From Arthrobacter wenxiniae (GTDB taxonomy: Bacteria; Actinomycetota; Actinomycetes; Actinomycetales; Micrococcaceae), in NCBI RefSeq assembly GCF_013376105.1, contig NZ_JAAMFM010000030.1, forward strand, positions 1 through 51,550: a DNA stretch of 51,550 nucleotides, in the 5' to 3' direction. The notes beneath the pieces were generated by a model. The model saw nothing but the letters and a program-made list of their open reading frames with translations. It was not told where the DNA came from and did no database searches. Positions 8,594-17,233 of the stretch are shown here, piece after piece; the stretch's first letter is position 1; the number at the start of each line of letters is the position of its first letter. The position numbers and the translations under genes were made by a program.

Positions 8594-9268
8594 ATGGAAA
8601 ACAGGACCAGCCCACCACCCACCGATCCGATGCCGCCGGTCAAGGGCGGGCCGGCGGCAAAAGGCGGCACGCCCGCAAAAGGCGCCTCCCGGCGCACATG
8701 GAAACGGAAGGCGCTCGCGGGCGGGGCGGCCGCCGTCGTGCTTCTCGGCGCGGGCACCTGGTTCGGCACCACGCTCCCGGACCCCACCGCCAGCGACGCC
8801 TATGTGCAGCTGGCGCAGGGCAAGGCGGGCGTGGACGAAGCCCTCAGCAATTCCAGGGCCGCGTACCGCACGCTGGACGGCAAGTACGCAACCTTGCAAA
8901 GCGAAATCAAGGGTCGCGAGGACGCGGTTGCGGAGCGGGAAAGTGCCGTGGGTGCCGCCGAAAAGAAGGTGGCGGAGGCCGAGGCTGCGGTGAAGAAGCG
9001 TGAGGACGCCGTCACCGGGGCGGAGAAGGCAAAGGCCAAAAACACCATCGGCGAAGGCACTTGGGCTGTCGGTCGGGATATCGCGCCGGGCACCTACGTG
9101 AGCGCCGCGGCCGTCAGTTCCGACTGCTACTGGGCCATCCTGGCCGGCGGCAGCAACGGCTCCGACATCATCGAAAACGACATCCCGGGCGGCGGGCGTC
9201 CGTCCGTGACGCTCAGCGCCGGACAGGACTTCAAGACCTCCAGCTGTGGCACCTGGACCAAACAGTAG
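8594..9268 (+). CDS. Membrane-anchored coiled-coil protein with a C-terminal PGTY-type domain
   Basis: 224 residues from an ATG at 8594 with AGGGGACC upstream. The order is a Pro/Lys-rich cytoplasmic tail (1-37), one membrane helix (ALAGGAAAVVLLGAGTWFG, about 40-58), and a heptad-rich helix (about 85-145, many Glu/Lys/Ala). Last comes a small extracellular domain starting GEGTWAVGRDIAPGTYVS, with cysteines in SSDCYWAI and SSCGTW that could form a disulfide. This C-terminal domain is common in secreted actinobacterial proteins of unknown function. It probably faces the cell surface. The next gene, also a membrane protein, follows after 87 bp. Confidence 0.7.
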   Translation: MENRTSPPPTDPMPPVKGGPAAKGGTPAKGASRRTWKRKALAGGAAAVVLLGAGTWFGTTLPDPTASDAYVQLAQGKAGVDEALSNSRAAYRTLDGKYATLQSEIKGREDAVAERESAVGAAEKKVAEAEAAVKKREDAVTGAEKAKAKNTIGEGTWAVGRDIAPGTYVSAAAVSSDCYWAILAGGSNGSDIIENDIPGGGRPSVTLSAGQDFKTSSCGTWTKQ

Positions 9269-9355
9269 GGCCCGCGCGCACCCGCCAGCCGCACTCTGCG
9301 GCACTCAGCACATCCGACGCGACGGCACACGCCGCGTCAACGAAAGGAAACGACA

Positions 9356-10120
9356 ATGACACACACACTCAACCCCGGGCCCCCGTCCCTGCAGCCCGTT
9401 CCGCAGCCCCACGCCGGCGTCGGCCCCAAGTCCTTCGTCACCACGTGGGTGCTCGCCCTCCTGCTGGGCGGCCTGGGCATCGACAGGTTCTACCTGGGCA
9501 AGGTGGGAACCGGCATCCTCAAACTCGTCACCCTCGGCGGGCTGGGTGTCTGGACCCTGGTGGACCTCATCGTGACCCTCGCCGGCAAACAGCGGGACAA
9601 GCAGGGGCTCCTCCTGGCCGGCTACGCCAAGCACAGGGTGCTGGCGTGGATCGTCACCGCCGTGTTGATCGTCTTGGGTGCGGTGTCCGGCGGGACCGCA
9701 GGTTCCGGGGGCGGCACGGCCGCCGGTCCGGCCGCAGCGCCCGCAGTTCCTGCCGCCGTCGCGCCCGCAAAGGCGCCCGCAAAGGCCGCTGCGCCGGCTG
9801 CTGCGCCGGCGGCCAAGAAGTGGACGACCGTCCAGTCACTGCAGGGGACGAGTGATTCCGCCAGCCAGGTTTTTGAACTGACGGGGGCGGAGGCCCAGCT
9901 GAGCTACGACTTCAAGGGCGGCGCCGACATGGTGGTTGCGGCAATCTACCTGGAACCGGAGGGCAAGGACATTTCCAAGGACGGGGGCATCCCGATCGTC
10001 ATGCTCAGCAAGACCGGGGCCAGCACCACGGCACTGCACAAGACTGCGGGCAGGTACTACCTTGACGTCCGTGCCGCCAACGTCGATTCATGGACAGTGA
10101 CGGTCGAGGAGAAGAAGTAA
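9356..10120 (+). CDS. TM2-domain membrane protein with an extracellular C-terminal domain
   Basis: 254 residues. A short Pro-rich N-terminus leads into a TM2 domain (about 25-85): a first membrane helix, the GGLGIDRFYLGK turn characteristic of the family, and a second helix ending in LVDLIV. A further membrane helix (about 98-115) is followed by an Ala/Pro/Lys-rich linker (AKAPAKAAAPAAAP) and a beta-rich domain of about 100 residues. TM2 proteins are widespread, but their biochemical role is not settled. The ATG at 9356 follows GAAAGGAAACGACA. It appears paired with the preceding surface protein and ends before a long inverted repeat. Confidence 0.75.
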   Translation: MTHTLNPGPPSLQPVPQPHAGVGPKSFVTTWVLALLLGGLGIDRFYLGKVGTGILKLVTLGGLGVWTLVDLIVTLAGKQRDKQGLLLAGYAKHRVLAWIVTAVLIVLGAVSGGTAGSGGGTAAGPAAAPAVPAAVAPAKAPAKAAAPAAAPAAKKWTTVQSLQGTSDSASQVFELTGAEAQLSYDFKGGADMVVAAIYLEPEGKDISKDGGIPIVMLSKTGASTTALHKTAGRYYLDVRAANVDSWTVTVEEKK

Positions 10121-10140
10121 CCGCCGGTCCCCACAAAAAG

Positions 10141-10198
10141 GACGCCGCCTGCGCATTCGGACACCGGTAGAACCGTGTCCGAATGCGCAGGCGGCGTC
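10141..10198. terminator. 24-bp perfect inverted repeat between convergent genes
   Basis: The arms at 10141-10164 and 10175-10198 are exact reverse complements around a 10-nt loop. On the minus strand the stem is followed by CTTTTTG, making a classical intrinsic terminator for the yeiH-type gene. On the plus strand there is no T run, but the stem follows the TM2 gene by 20 bp. It is probably bidirectional. Confidence 0.75.
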
Positions 10199-10443
10199 CG
10201 AAAGCGCAGGGGCCGCAGCGGTCCGTCGTGGAATGCCCACAGCGGCTTCCCCTCGGGCAGTGGCCGTTTCAGTGGCGCCTGCCCTGGGTGTCAGGCCCCG
10301 GCTCGCTCGCCGCTGTGGGCCCATCCAGCACACTGAAAGCCGCGAGACCCTCATGCACCGGGATGCGATGCGCTGTGATCCGCAGGTTTTGCGCCAGGGC
10401 GTGTTTCGTCGTGCCTTTCATGCCACTGGTCTGCGCGCGGCCG

Positions 10444-11535
10444 TCACATCAACTGCACGCCCCCGTAGGCCAGCACCGCAATGAGAGCCCAGGACAACAT
10501 GGCCGCGACGATCGCCCGGCCCCCGGTTTGGAGGAGGGACTTGACCCGGACGGACGAACCCAGACCAAACAGGGCGGCGGCCAGGAGCAGGTCCTGTGCG
10601 GTCCCGGCCAGGCCCAGGGCCGGCGGCGGCAGGATTCCCAGCGTGCGCACCACGATCATGGCCATGAACGCGGCAACAAAAAATGGGACCAAGGGGGGGA
10701 GTTTTACCGTGTCGTCGGGCCCGCCGGACGGGCTGCCGGCGCGGTTGTTGCTCCGGCGCCGCCTGACCAGGGCCACGCACGTGACCATTGGTGCCAGCAT
10801 CAGCACGCGTGTGAGCTTGACGATCAGCGCACCGGCCAAGGCCGCAGGGCCTGCGGTTTGCGCCGTGGCCACCACCTGGCCCACGTCGTGCACGCTGGCG
10901 CCCACCCAATGGCCGAACTGCACAGGGTCCAGACCCAGTGGGATTTTCAGGAGCGGCAACACGCCGATGGCCAGGGTCCCGCACAGGGTGACCAGGGCGA
11001 TCGGCACAACGGTGTCGCGGTGGTCGGTCTTCGTCACGCCGCTCATGGCGCCAATGGCGGACGCGCCGCAGATGGAAAAGCCCGTGGCCAGCAGGATCGG
11101 CTGGTCGCCAGGGAGCTTGAGCGCCTTGCCGAGCAACAGCGTCCCCAAAAAAGTCAGAAGCACAATCGCGATGATGATCCCCAGGGTCCCCCAGCCCAGG
11201 GCTGCCACGTCAAACAGGCTGAGTTTCAGGCCCAGCAGGACAATGCCCAGCCGCATGAACTTCTTGCCCGAAAATTCCAGGCCCGGCTGCAAGACTCCGC
11301 TGACCGGGGAGCGGGTGCCGGGCAGATTCGCTGCAAGGATGCCTAATATGACCGCGGCCGTCAGAAACGGCATCCCCGGCACGGTCCTGTGCACCAGCCA
11401 GGCGACGCCGACGGCTGCCGCCGCAACCGCGAGGCCGGGTGCCAACTTGTGCTTGAGGGGATTTGTTGTCAACGCACGAGGCAGGGTGCGCCGCCTCTCG
11501 CGGCGCTGCTCGGCAGACATCAGTTTTTGGGTCAT
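10444..11535 (-). CDS. YeiH/UPF0324-family putative sulfur-oxyanion exporter
   Basis: 363 residues with about ten hydrophobic segments. Family features include EFSGKKFMRLGIVLLGLKLS, ATGFSICGASAIGAMSGVTK and VGASVHDVGQVVATAQ, all near invariant in YeiH-type proteins (PSE family). Members near sulfonate genes have been proposed to export sulfite or sulfate, but the family is not firmly characterised. Here it lies 96 bp after pta on the same strand in a taurine locus that releases sulfite, so sulfite or sulfate export is a reasonable inference. It ends about 250 bp before the 24-bp inverted repeat, which would stop its transcript. Confidence 0.82.
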   Translation of the reverse strand: MTQKLMSAEQRRERRRTLPRALTTNPLKHKLAPGLAVAAAAVGVAWLVHRTVPGMPFLTAAVILGILAANLPGTRSPVSGVLQPGLEFSGKKFMRLGIVLLGLKLSLFDVAALGWGTLGIIIAIVLLTFLGTLLLGKALKLPGDQPILLATGFSICGASAIGAMSGVTKTDHRDTVVPIALVTLCGTLAIGVLPLLKIPLGLDPVQFGHWVGASVHDVGQVVATAQTAGPAALAGALIVKLTRVLMLAPMVTCVALVRRRRSNNRAGSPSGGPDDTVKLPPLVPFFVAAFMAMIVVRTLGILPPPALGLAGTAQDLLLAAALFGLGSSVRVKSLLQTGGRAIVAAMLSWALIAVLAYGGVQLM

Positions 11536-11631
11536 GGTCGTGTTCGATCCGGTGAAACGCCGTGGAGGGAAGGCGGTTTCGGGCCGGAAATCCTTTCCGT
11601 CGTAGCTGTTCGCAAGGCATGGGGGCCGGCT

Positions 11632-12705
11632 TTAGTGGATCAGTTGGGGTTCCAGGGTTCGGGTACCGGCGGAGCCTTCGAGGCCAACGGCGGTGGTTCC
11701 AGCCAGTGATTGCACGCCGCTGAGCAGGGCGAGAGCGACGATGTCCTCCGTGCTGCAGCCGCGTGACAGATCGTTCAACGGTGCCCTGAGCCCCTGCAGG
11801 ATCGGTCCCAGTGCGGCAGCCCGGCCCAGCCGTTGGGCAATCTTGTAGCCGATGTTCCCGGCATCCAGATTGGGAAAGACCAGGACGTTGGCCCGGCCCG
11901 CCACCATCGACCCGGGGGCCTTGGAGGCCGCGATGTCAGGCACCAGGGCTGCATCCAGTTGCATTTCCCCGTCCACGTCCAGTTCCGGGAAGTTTGAACG
12001 CAGCATTCCCAAAGCGGCAGTCACCTTGTCAACTTTCGGGTGGCTGGCGCTGCCCAGGGTGCTGAAGGACAAAAGGGCCAGCCGGGGATGGGTTCCCGTG
12101 ACAGCCAGGTGCGTTGCGGCTGCTGAGACGGCGATGTCTACCAGCTGCTCCGGGGTGGGGTCCGGCACCACGGCGCAATCGGTGAAGCTAAGTTCCCGTC
12201 CGTCGGGTAGCAACATCAGGAAGGAACTGCTCAAGGTGGTGCACCCGGGAGCCAGCCCAATGACCCGCAGCCCGGCCCGCAGCACATGCGCCGTGGGCTG
12301 GCCGGCTCCGGCCACACAGGTATCGAGACGGCCCGTCGCCAGCGCTGCCGCGGCCAGATACACCGGATCCGAACCGGCGGCTGAGAGCTGTGCCGGCCGT
12401 TGGGGGAAGGCCTGCCGGAGCGTCGAGGCAACGCCGTCGTCCCCGGCCAGCTCGCCGATGTCGATGATGGCGGCCTCCGGGACCTTCCAGCCCAGCATGT
12501 CCGCGCCGTGCCTGATCAGTCCGGCCCGGCCGATGAGTTTGGGAACCACAACACCGCGCTCCAGCAGGCACCGGGCCGCGCGGATTGCCCGTGGGTCCTC
12601 GCCGTCGGCGAGCCCCACGACTCGCCCGCGGCCGGCAAGGTCCCGCTGCCACCGGTCGATCACGACCGACCGGTGTTCCCGGCCGTCACTGCTTTCCGCA
12701 CCCAT
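11632..12705 (-). CDS. pta: Phosphate acetyltransferase (short form)
   Basis: 357 residues, matching the short Pta/EutD-like enzymes that lack the N-terminal DRTGG domains. The C-terminal signature is strong: [31 protein letters not shown] and [19 protein letters not shown]. It converts acetyl phosphate and CoA into acetyl-CoA and phosphate, the step after Xsc. The ATG at 12703-12705 follows AAAGG; an earlier ATG at 12796-12798 would place the start inside a terminator-like stem and is less likely. It lies downstream of tpa but is separated from it by a 21-bp hairpin, so its level may differ from tpa. Confidence 0.88.
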   Translation of the reverse strand: MGAESSDGREHRSVVIDRWQRDLAGRGRVVGLADGEDPRAIRAARCLLERGVVVPKLIGRAGLIRHGADMLGWKVPEAAIIDIGELAGDDGVASTLRQAFPQRPAQLSAAGSDPVYLAAAALATGRLDTCVAGAGQPTAHVLRAGLRVIGLAPGCTTLSSSFLMLLPDGRELSFTDCAVVPDPTPEQLVDIAVSAAATHLAVTGTHPRLALLSFSTLGSASHPKVDKVTAALGMLRSNFPELDVDGEMQLDAALVPDIAASKAPGSMVAGRANVLVFPNLDAGNIGYKIAQRLGRAAALGPILQGLRAPLNDLSRGCSTEDIVALALLSGVQSLAGTTAVGLEGSAGTRTLEPQLIH

Positions 12706-12760
12706 GGTTGCGCCTTTCAGTTTGCCTGCTGCCCTGCCTGCCCCAGCCGGACAGGAACGT

Positions 12761-12815
12761 CCCTTTTCCTGCCCGGCATGGAAGGAGCTGACGCCCATGC
12801 CGGGCAGGAAAAGGG
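12761..12815 (-). terminator. 21-bp perfect hairpin between tpa and pta
   Basis: The arms 12761-12781 and 12795-12815 are exact reverse complements with a 13-nt loop. It begins 7 bp after the tpa stop. The arms contain CCCTTTTCC, so the transcript has a strong stem without a clean T tail. It should terminate or attenuate tpa transcription before pta. Confidence 0.65.
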
Positions 12816-12822
12816 GTGGATT

Positions 12823-14193
12823 CTAGGGCTGGACGGCCTTTTCGACGTCGTTGAGCATGGCGTCCACGCCGTGCAACAGCTCATTGAGCACCTCGGCGTC
12901 GGCCACCAGCGGCGGGGAGATCATGAGCATCGTGGCCCCGCGGTCGTCGCCGCGCAGGATCACCTTCGTGCGCTTGAACGACTCCGGCAGCACTTCGCGC
13001 AGGACCTTCAGCGACTCGGCCTCGGTGAATTCGCGCCCGCTGTAGCTGTCGGCCATGAGCTCGATTGCGTAGAAGAACCCTGTGCCGCGAACAGCCTTGA
13101 CGCAGCGGTGCGCGTTTTTCAGGGACTCCAGGGCTTCCTTGATCTTGGGTCCCTGCGCCTGGACGTTGCCCAACACGTTTTCGTCGCGCATCGCCGTGAT
13201 GTTGGCAACCGCGACGGCGGTCGAGACCGGGTGCCCGCCCCAGGTGGCGCCGTGCGTGAAGACGCCGCCCTTGGAGGAGTTGAACAGCTCGGTCACGAGC
13301 TTCTCGCGGACGATCATGCCGCCCAGGGGGGCATAGCCGGAGGTGGATCCCTTGGCGAAGGTGACCATGTCCGGCACGACGCCGGTGAGGCCGTAGCCGA
13401 AGAAGTGGCCGAGTCGGCCAAACGAGCAGATGACCTCGTCCGAGACCAGAAGGATGCCGTATTTGTCGCACAAGGCGCGCAGGGCAGGCCAGTAGCCGTC
13501 GGGTGCCACAAGTGCGCCGCGGCCGTTCTGGACGGGTTCGGCGAAGATTGCCGCCACGGTCTCCGGACCCTCTTCGAGGATGACCCTTTCGAACGCCGCA
13601 AAGCAGTCCAGGTCTTCCACGGGGCCGCAGTCGCCGGTGAAGCCAAGCGTGTTCGGAACGCTGCGGATTCCCGGGAGCAGCTCGCCGAACGGTTCCTTGA
13701 TCTTGGGCAGCTGCGTCACCGACAGGGCGCCCATGGTGGTGCCATGGTAGGCCATGTCGCGGCTGATGATCTTGGTGCGCTGTGGCTGGCCCTGGCTGCG
13801 GAAGTACTGGCGTGCAAATTTCAGTGCCGTCTCCACGGCTTCGGAACCGGAGTTGACGAAGAACGTGGTGTTCAGGTCCCCGGGTGCCAGGTCGGCGATA
13901 AGAGTGGCAGCCGCGATGGCCGGCGGGTGTGCGGAGCCCCAATTTGAGGCATAGGCAAGCGTGTTGAGCTGATCGCTGGCCGCCTGGGCAATGTCACCGC
14001 GGCCGTGGCCCATGTTGACGCAGAAAAGCCCGGCCAGTCCGTCCAGATACCGGTCGCCCTCCGTGTCAATTAAATAGCTGCCCTCGCCTCGGACAAAAAT
14101 CGGGAAGTCACTGTCCCAGGTGTCCTTGCGCGTGAAGTGTGGTCCGAGGTGCCGGCGGGCCTGGGCTCGCAGTTGGGTGGTGTCCACGATCAT
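12823..14193 (-). CDS. tpa: Taurine:pyruvate aminotransferase
   Basis: 456 residues, a class III (omega) PLP-dependent aminotransferase. Visible signatures are FFVNSGSEAVETALKFARQY (phosphate-binding region), SDEVICSFGRLGHFF with Asp252, and DMVTFAKGSTSGYAPLGG with the PLP lysine at 281. The protein transfers the amino group of taurine to pyruvate, giving sulfoacetaldehyde and alanine. Assignment to taurine rests on context: alanine dehydrogenase, Xsc, Pta and a TauR-like regulator all adjoin. The ATG at 14191-14193 follows GAGGAGATG. It is divergent from ald across a 221-bp regulatory region. Confidence 0.88.
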   Translation of the reverse strand: MIVDTTQLRAQARRHLGPHFTRKDTWDSDFPIFVRGEGSYLIDTEGDRYLDGLAGLFCVNMGHGRGDIAQAASDQLNTLAYASNWGSAHPPAIAAATLIADLAPGDLNTTFFVNSGSEAVETALKFARQYFRSQGQPQRTKIISRDMAYHGTTMGALSVTQLPKIKEPFGELLPGIRSVPNTLGFTGDCGPVEDLDCFAAFERVILEEGPETVAAIFAEPVQNGRGALVAPDGYWPALRALCDKYGILLVSDEVICSFGRLGHFFGYGLTGVVPDMVTFAKGSTSGYAPLGGMIVREKLVTELFNSSKGGVFTHGATWGGHPVSTAVAVANITAMRDENVLGNVQAQGPKIKEALESLKNAHRCVKAVRGTGFFYAIELMADSYSGREFTEAESLKVLREVLPESFKRTKVILRGDDRGATMLMISPPLVADAEVLNELLHGVDAMLNDVEKAVQP

Positions 14194-14253
14194 CTCCTCA
14201 TGTGTTGAAACTAGTTGTGCTCGAAGCCTAGGCTGGCTGGCCGCCCAACATCA

Positions 14254-14324
14254 GGGCCACATGTGACCCAGCCAACAGGACCAGTTTGGCCCCATGCGGT
14301 GTGGTGATTCTGGATCTTCTGGAC
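14254..14324. promoter_or_regulatory. Candidate operators between tpa and ald
   Basis: 14254-14269 is a 16-bp palindrome with one mismatched pair (GGGCCACATGTGACCC). At 14310-14324 the hexamer CTGGAT is followed after three bases by CTGGAC, a short direct repeat. TauR of Rhodobacter capsulatus, a MocR-type activator, is reported (from memory) to bind direct repeats containing CTGGAC, so this is the best candidate site for the MocR regulator encoded downstream. Confidence 0.45.
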
Positions 14325-14414
14325 CCATGGTTCCCGGGGGCAGACTTCCACTATGCTGCGCAGCCTGCACGGCGGCCATGATGAATTCAGGCTTCAACCA
14401 TCAGGAGGTTTCAA

Positions 14415-15533
14415 ATGATCATCGGTGTCCCCAAGGAAATCAAGAACAACGAGTTCCGAGTAGCGATGACCGCGTCCGGAGTCCACGAACTGGTGGGCCA
14501 GGGCCACACGGTGTTGCTCGAGCGCCGTGCCGGCGTCGGCTCTTCCATCTCGGATGACGAGTACGCCGTGGCCGGGGCACGCCTGGTCGACACGGCGGCC
14601 GAGGCCTGGAACGGTGCCGACATGGTCATCAAGGTCAAGGAGCCGATCGCCGCGGAGTACCAGTATTTCCGTGAGGGCCTGGTCCTGTTCACCTACCTGC
14701 ACCTTGCCGCCGAACCGGAACTGACCCGCGCGCTCATGGACAGCGGCGTCACCGCCATCGCCTACGAAACGGTCCAGGACGGCCGGGCACTGCCGCTGCT
14801 GGCACCCATGTCCGAGGTGGCCGGCCGGCTGTCCGTGCAGGTGGGCGCCCAGTGCATGACCGCCCCAGCCGGCGGCAAGGGGATGCTGCTCGGCGGCGTC
14901 CCCGGCGTCCGCCCGGCCAAGGTCGTGGTCCTGGGTGCCGGCGTGTCCGGCACCAACGCCGCGGCCATGGCGCTCGGCGCCGGCGCCGACGTGACCATCC
15001 TGGACATCAACATCAACCGGCTGCGCGAGCTCGATGCGATCTACCAGGGCCGGCTGAAGACCGTGGCATCAAACGCCATGGAGATCGAACGGTCCCTGGT
15101 CGATGCAGACCTGGTGATCGGCTCGGTGCTGATCCCGGGGGCCAAGGCGCCCAAGCTGGTCAGCAACCAGCTCGTGGCCAAGATGAAGCCGGGCTCGGTG
15201 CTGGTGGACATCGCCGTGGACCAGGGCGGCTGCTTCGAGGACACGCGCCCCACCACGCACGAAAATCCCACCTTCAAGGTGCACAACTCCATCTTCTACT
15301 GCGTGGCCAACATGCCGGGCGCGGTGCCGAACACCTCCACCTACGCCCTGACGAACGTCACGCTGCGCTACGCCGTCACACTGGCCAACAAGGGGGTGGA
15401 GGCCGCACTGGCCGGCGACCCGGCCCTGCGGGCTGGCCTGAGCACTTTCGGTGGACGGCTGACAAATGCCGCGGTGGGGGCCGTTCATGGGATCGACGTC
15501 GTCGATCCCAGCAAGGAAGCCGCCCTGGGCTAG
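14415..15533 (+). CDS. ald: Alanine dehydrogenase
   Basis: 372 residues, the normal Ald length. The start [20 protein letters not shown], the substrate-site segment [13 protein letters not shown], and the NAD-binding loop [20 protein letters not shown] (about residues 172-191) are all typical. It oxidises L-alanine to pyruvate, NADH and ammonium, so it regenerates the amino acceptor used by taurine:pyruvate aminotransferase. The ATG at 14415 follows CAGGAGG at a good distance. It is transcribed away from tpa and closes with a strong hairpin. Confidence 0.95.
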   Translation: MIIGVPKEIKNNEFRVAMTASGVHELVGQGHTVLLERRAGVGSSISDDEYAVAGARLVDTAAEAWNGADMVIKVKEPIAAEYQYFREGLVLFTYLHLAAEPELTRALMDSGVTAIAYETVQDGRALPLLAPMSEVAGRLSVQVGAQCMTAPAGGKGMLLGGVPGVRPAKVVVLGAGVSGTNAAAMALGAGADVTILDININRLRELDAIYQGRLKTVASNAMEIERSLVDADLVIGSVLIPGAKAPKLVSNQLVAKMKPGSVLVDIAVDQGGCFEDTRPTTHENPTFKVHNSIFYCVANMPGAVPNTSTYALTNVTLRYAVTLANKGVEAALAGDPALRAGLSTFGGRLTNAAVGAVHGIDVVDPSKEAALG

Positions 15534-15554
15534 TAGAATGAAGTGAAGTATCAG

Positions 15555-15590
15555 GCGGGGGAGCCCGATGGTGAGCTCCCCCGCTCTTTC
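15555..15590 (+). terminator. Intrinsic terminator of ald
   Basis: GCGGGGGAGC (15555-15564) pairs exactly with GCTCCCCCGC (15575-15584) across a 10-nt loop, followed by TCTTTC. It lies 22 bp after the ald stop and 45 bp before the next gene. Confidence 0.8.
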
Positions 15591-15628
15591 ATGGTGATCG
15601 GTCACTTCGGTGTCAAGGAAGGGACGGC

Positions 15629-17101
15629 GTGCCAAGGACGCTAGTTGAGATTGACCGTGATTCCAGCGAACCGTTGTACAGGCAGGTCCGCCGGGTCATC
15701 GAGCACGGCATTGCCACTGGCATTTTCAACTCCCGGCGCAGGCTGCCCAGCTCCCGGGAACTGTCCGTCGAACTCTCCGTATCGCGGAACACCATCAATC
15801 TGGCCTATCAGGAACTGCTCACCGAAGGCTTGGTCATCAGCCACGAGCGCAGCGGCATATTCGTCAACCCGGACATGCTGGCAGCCGCCGAAGCCGAGGT
15901 GCGGGCCACCGGTTCGGTCATCGACTGGTCCTCACGCATGCGCCGATACGCGGATGACTCGATCGCGGACGTGGAAAAAAACGAGGACTGGCATGCCTAC
16001 CCGTTTCCGTTCATTGCTGGACAGGTTGACGTCGGAAGCTTTCCCACCACGGCCTGGGTGCGCTGCCTGCGTGATGCACTTTACCGCCCGCACATCTTCG
16101 CCAGCCTTCAAGACAGCATCGGTGCCGACGACCCGCTGCTGATTGACTTGATCCGCCGCCAAATCCTGCCTGCCCGCGGCATCGAAGCCAGGCCGCAGGA
16201 GATCCTCATAACCATCGGCTCCCAGCAGGGGCTGGACCTGTTGGGCAGGACCCTCCTGGGACCCCACCAGCGCGTAGGACTGGAAAACCCGGGCTATTTG
16301 GATGCCCGGCACATCTTCCTGCGGACGGGCGCACAGGTCTACGGGATCGACGTTGACGAACGCGGCCTGCGCCTGCCTGAATCCTTCAGCGGAACCGCAA
16401 TGGTTTACGTCACGCCCAGCCACCACCACCCCACCAACGTCACGCTGAGCATGGAGCGCCGGCATCACCTGCTTGGACTCGCCGCAGCGTCCGGAACCGT
16501 AGTGGTCGAGGATGACTACGACAGCGAGTTCCGCTACATGGGGAGCCCCAGCCCGTCCCTGAAGGCGCTGGACACCAGCGGCGACGTGGTGTACCTGGGC
16601 ACATTTTCCAAATTCCTGGCCCCGGGGCTGCGCATGGGGTTTCTGGTCGGACCCGAAGAGCTGGTGGCGGAACTGCGCCGCGTCCGCCGGTACCAGGTCC
16701 GCCATCCGCCGGGGCACACGCAGCGCGCGCTGGCCCTGCTCATCGACAGCGGCGACTACCACCGCGCCCTGCGGCGGCACCGGCTGCAAATGAAGAAGCG
16801 CTGGGAAATGGTCAGCCAACTGGCGCACCGGCACCTGCCCTGGCCGCAGGACGCCTACCCGCCCGGCGGCGTCAGCCTGTGGGTCAAGGGGCCGCCGGAG
16901 CTGGACTCCGTGGAATTGGTCCGCCGCGCCGAACAACGCGGCGTCCTCATAGAGCGTGGGGACATCTTCTTCTTGAATCCGGACCCGCCCAGGAACTTTT
17001 TCAGGATCGGCTATGGCGCCATCCCGACACGCTCCGTGGCGGAGGGCATGGCAATTCTCGGCGACGTGGCACAATCGCTGCTGGCGGGCGGGACGGACTA
17101 G
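15629..17101 (+). CDS. MocR/TauR-like regulator (GntR HTH fused to an aminotransferase fold)
   Basis: 490 residues. The N-terminal winged helix (about 10-80, PSSRELSVELSVSRNTINLA) is of the GntR type. The rest is a class I aminotransferase fold with the PLP lysine in YLGTFSKFLAPGLRMGF (Lys328) and the VEDDYDSEFRY motif typical of MocR proteins. TauR, a relative, senses taurine through PLP and activates tpa and xsc. Position between ald and xsc supports a TauR-like role. The GTG at 15629 follows AAGGAAGGGA. It is convergent with xsc, separated by a shared hairpin. The CTGGAC repeats upstream of ald are a possible target. Confidence 0.85.
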   Translation: MPRTLVEIDRDSSEPLYRQVRRVIEHGIATGIFNSRRRLPSSRELSVELSVSRNTINLAYQELLTEGLVISHERSGIFVNPDMLAAAEAEVRATGSVIDWSSRMRRYADDSIADVEKNEDWHAYPFPFIAGQVDVGSFPTTAWVRCLRDALYRPHIFASLQDSIGADDPLLIDLIRRQILPARGIEARPQEILITIGSQQGLDLLGRTLLGPHQRVGLENPGYLDARHIFLRTGAQVYGIDVDERGLRLPESFSGTAMVYVTPSHHHPTNVTLSMERRHHLLGLAAASGTVVVEDDYDSEFRYMGSPSPSLKALDTSGDVVYLGTFSKFLAPGLRMGFLVGPEELVAELRRVRRYQVRHPPGHTQRALALLIDSGDYHRALRRHRLQMKKRWEMVSQLAHRHLPWPQDAYPPGGVSLWVKGPPELDSVELVRRAEQRGVLIERGDIFFLNPDPPRNFFRIGYGAIPTRSVAEGMAILGDVAQSLLAGGTD

Positions 17102-17148
17102 CCGCGACGCTGGGTTCCGGGCGGCCGGACGCCCGGCAAACACACAAA

Positions 17149-17189
17149 GCGGGTGTTCCCGGAAGGTGGAAGCTTCCGGGAACACCCGC
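17149..17189. terminator. Bidirectional terminator between the MocR gene and xsc
   Basis: 17-bp arms at 17149-17165 and 17173-17189 are exact reverse complements around a 7-nt loop. It lies about 47 bp past the plus-strand stop and 45 bp past the minus-strand stop of the convergent genes. Confidence 0.75.
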
Positions 17190-17233
17190 TCCATGCGCGA
17201 CTTGGCGCTGCTGACTGCCTCCAGCTGCTGCCT

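Noticed and set aside
10269-10421. Minus-strand 50-residue frame after the YeiH-type gene
   Set aside because: Third positions are GC-rich and it begins with ATG, but there is no ribosome-binding site, no recognisable domain and it lies in a probable 3' untranslated region.
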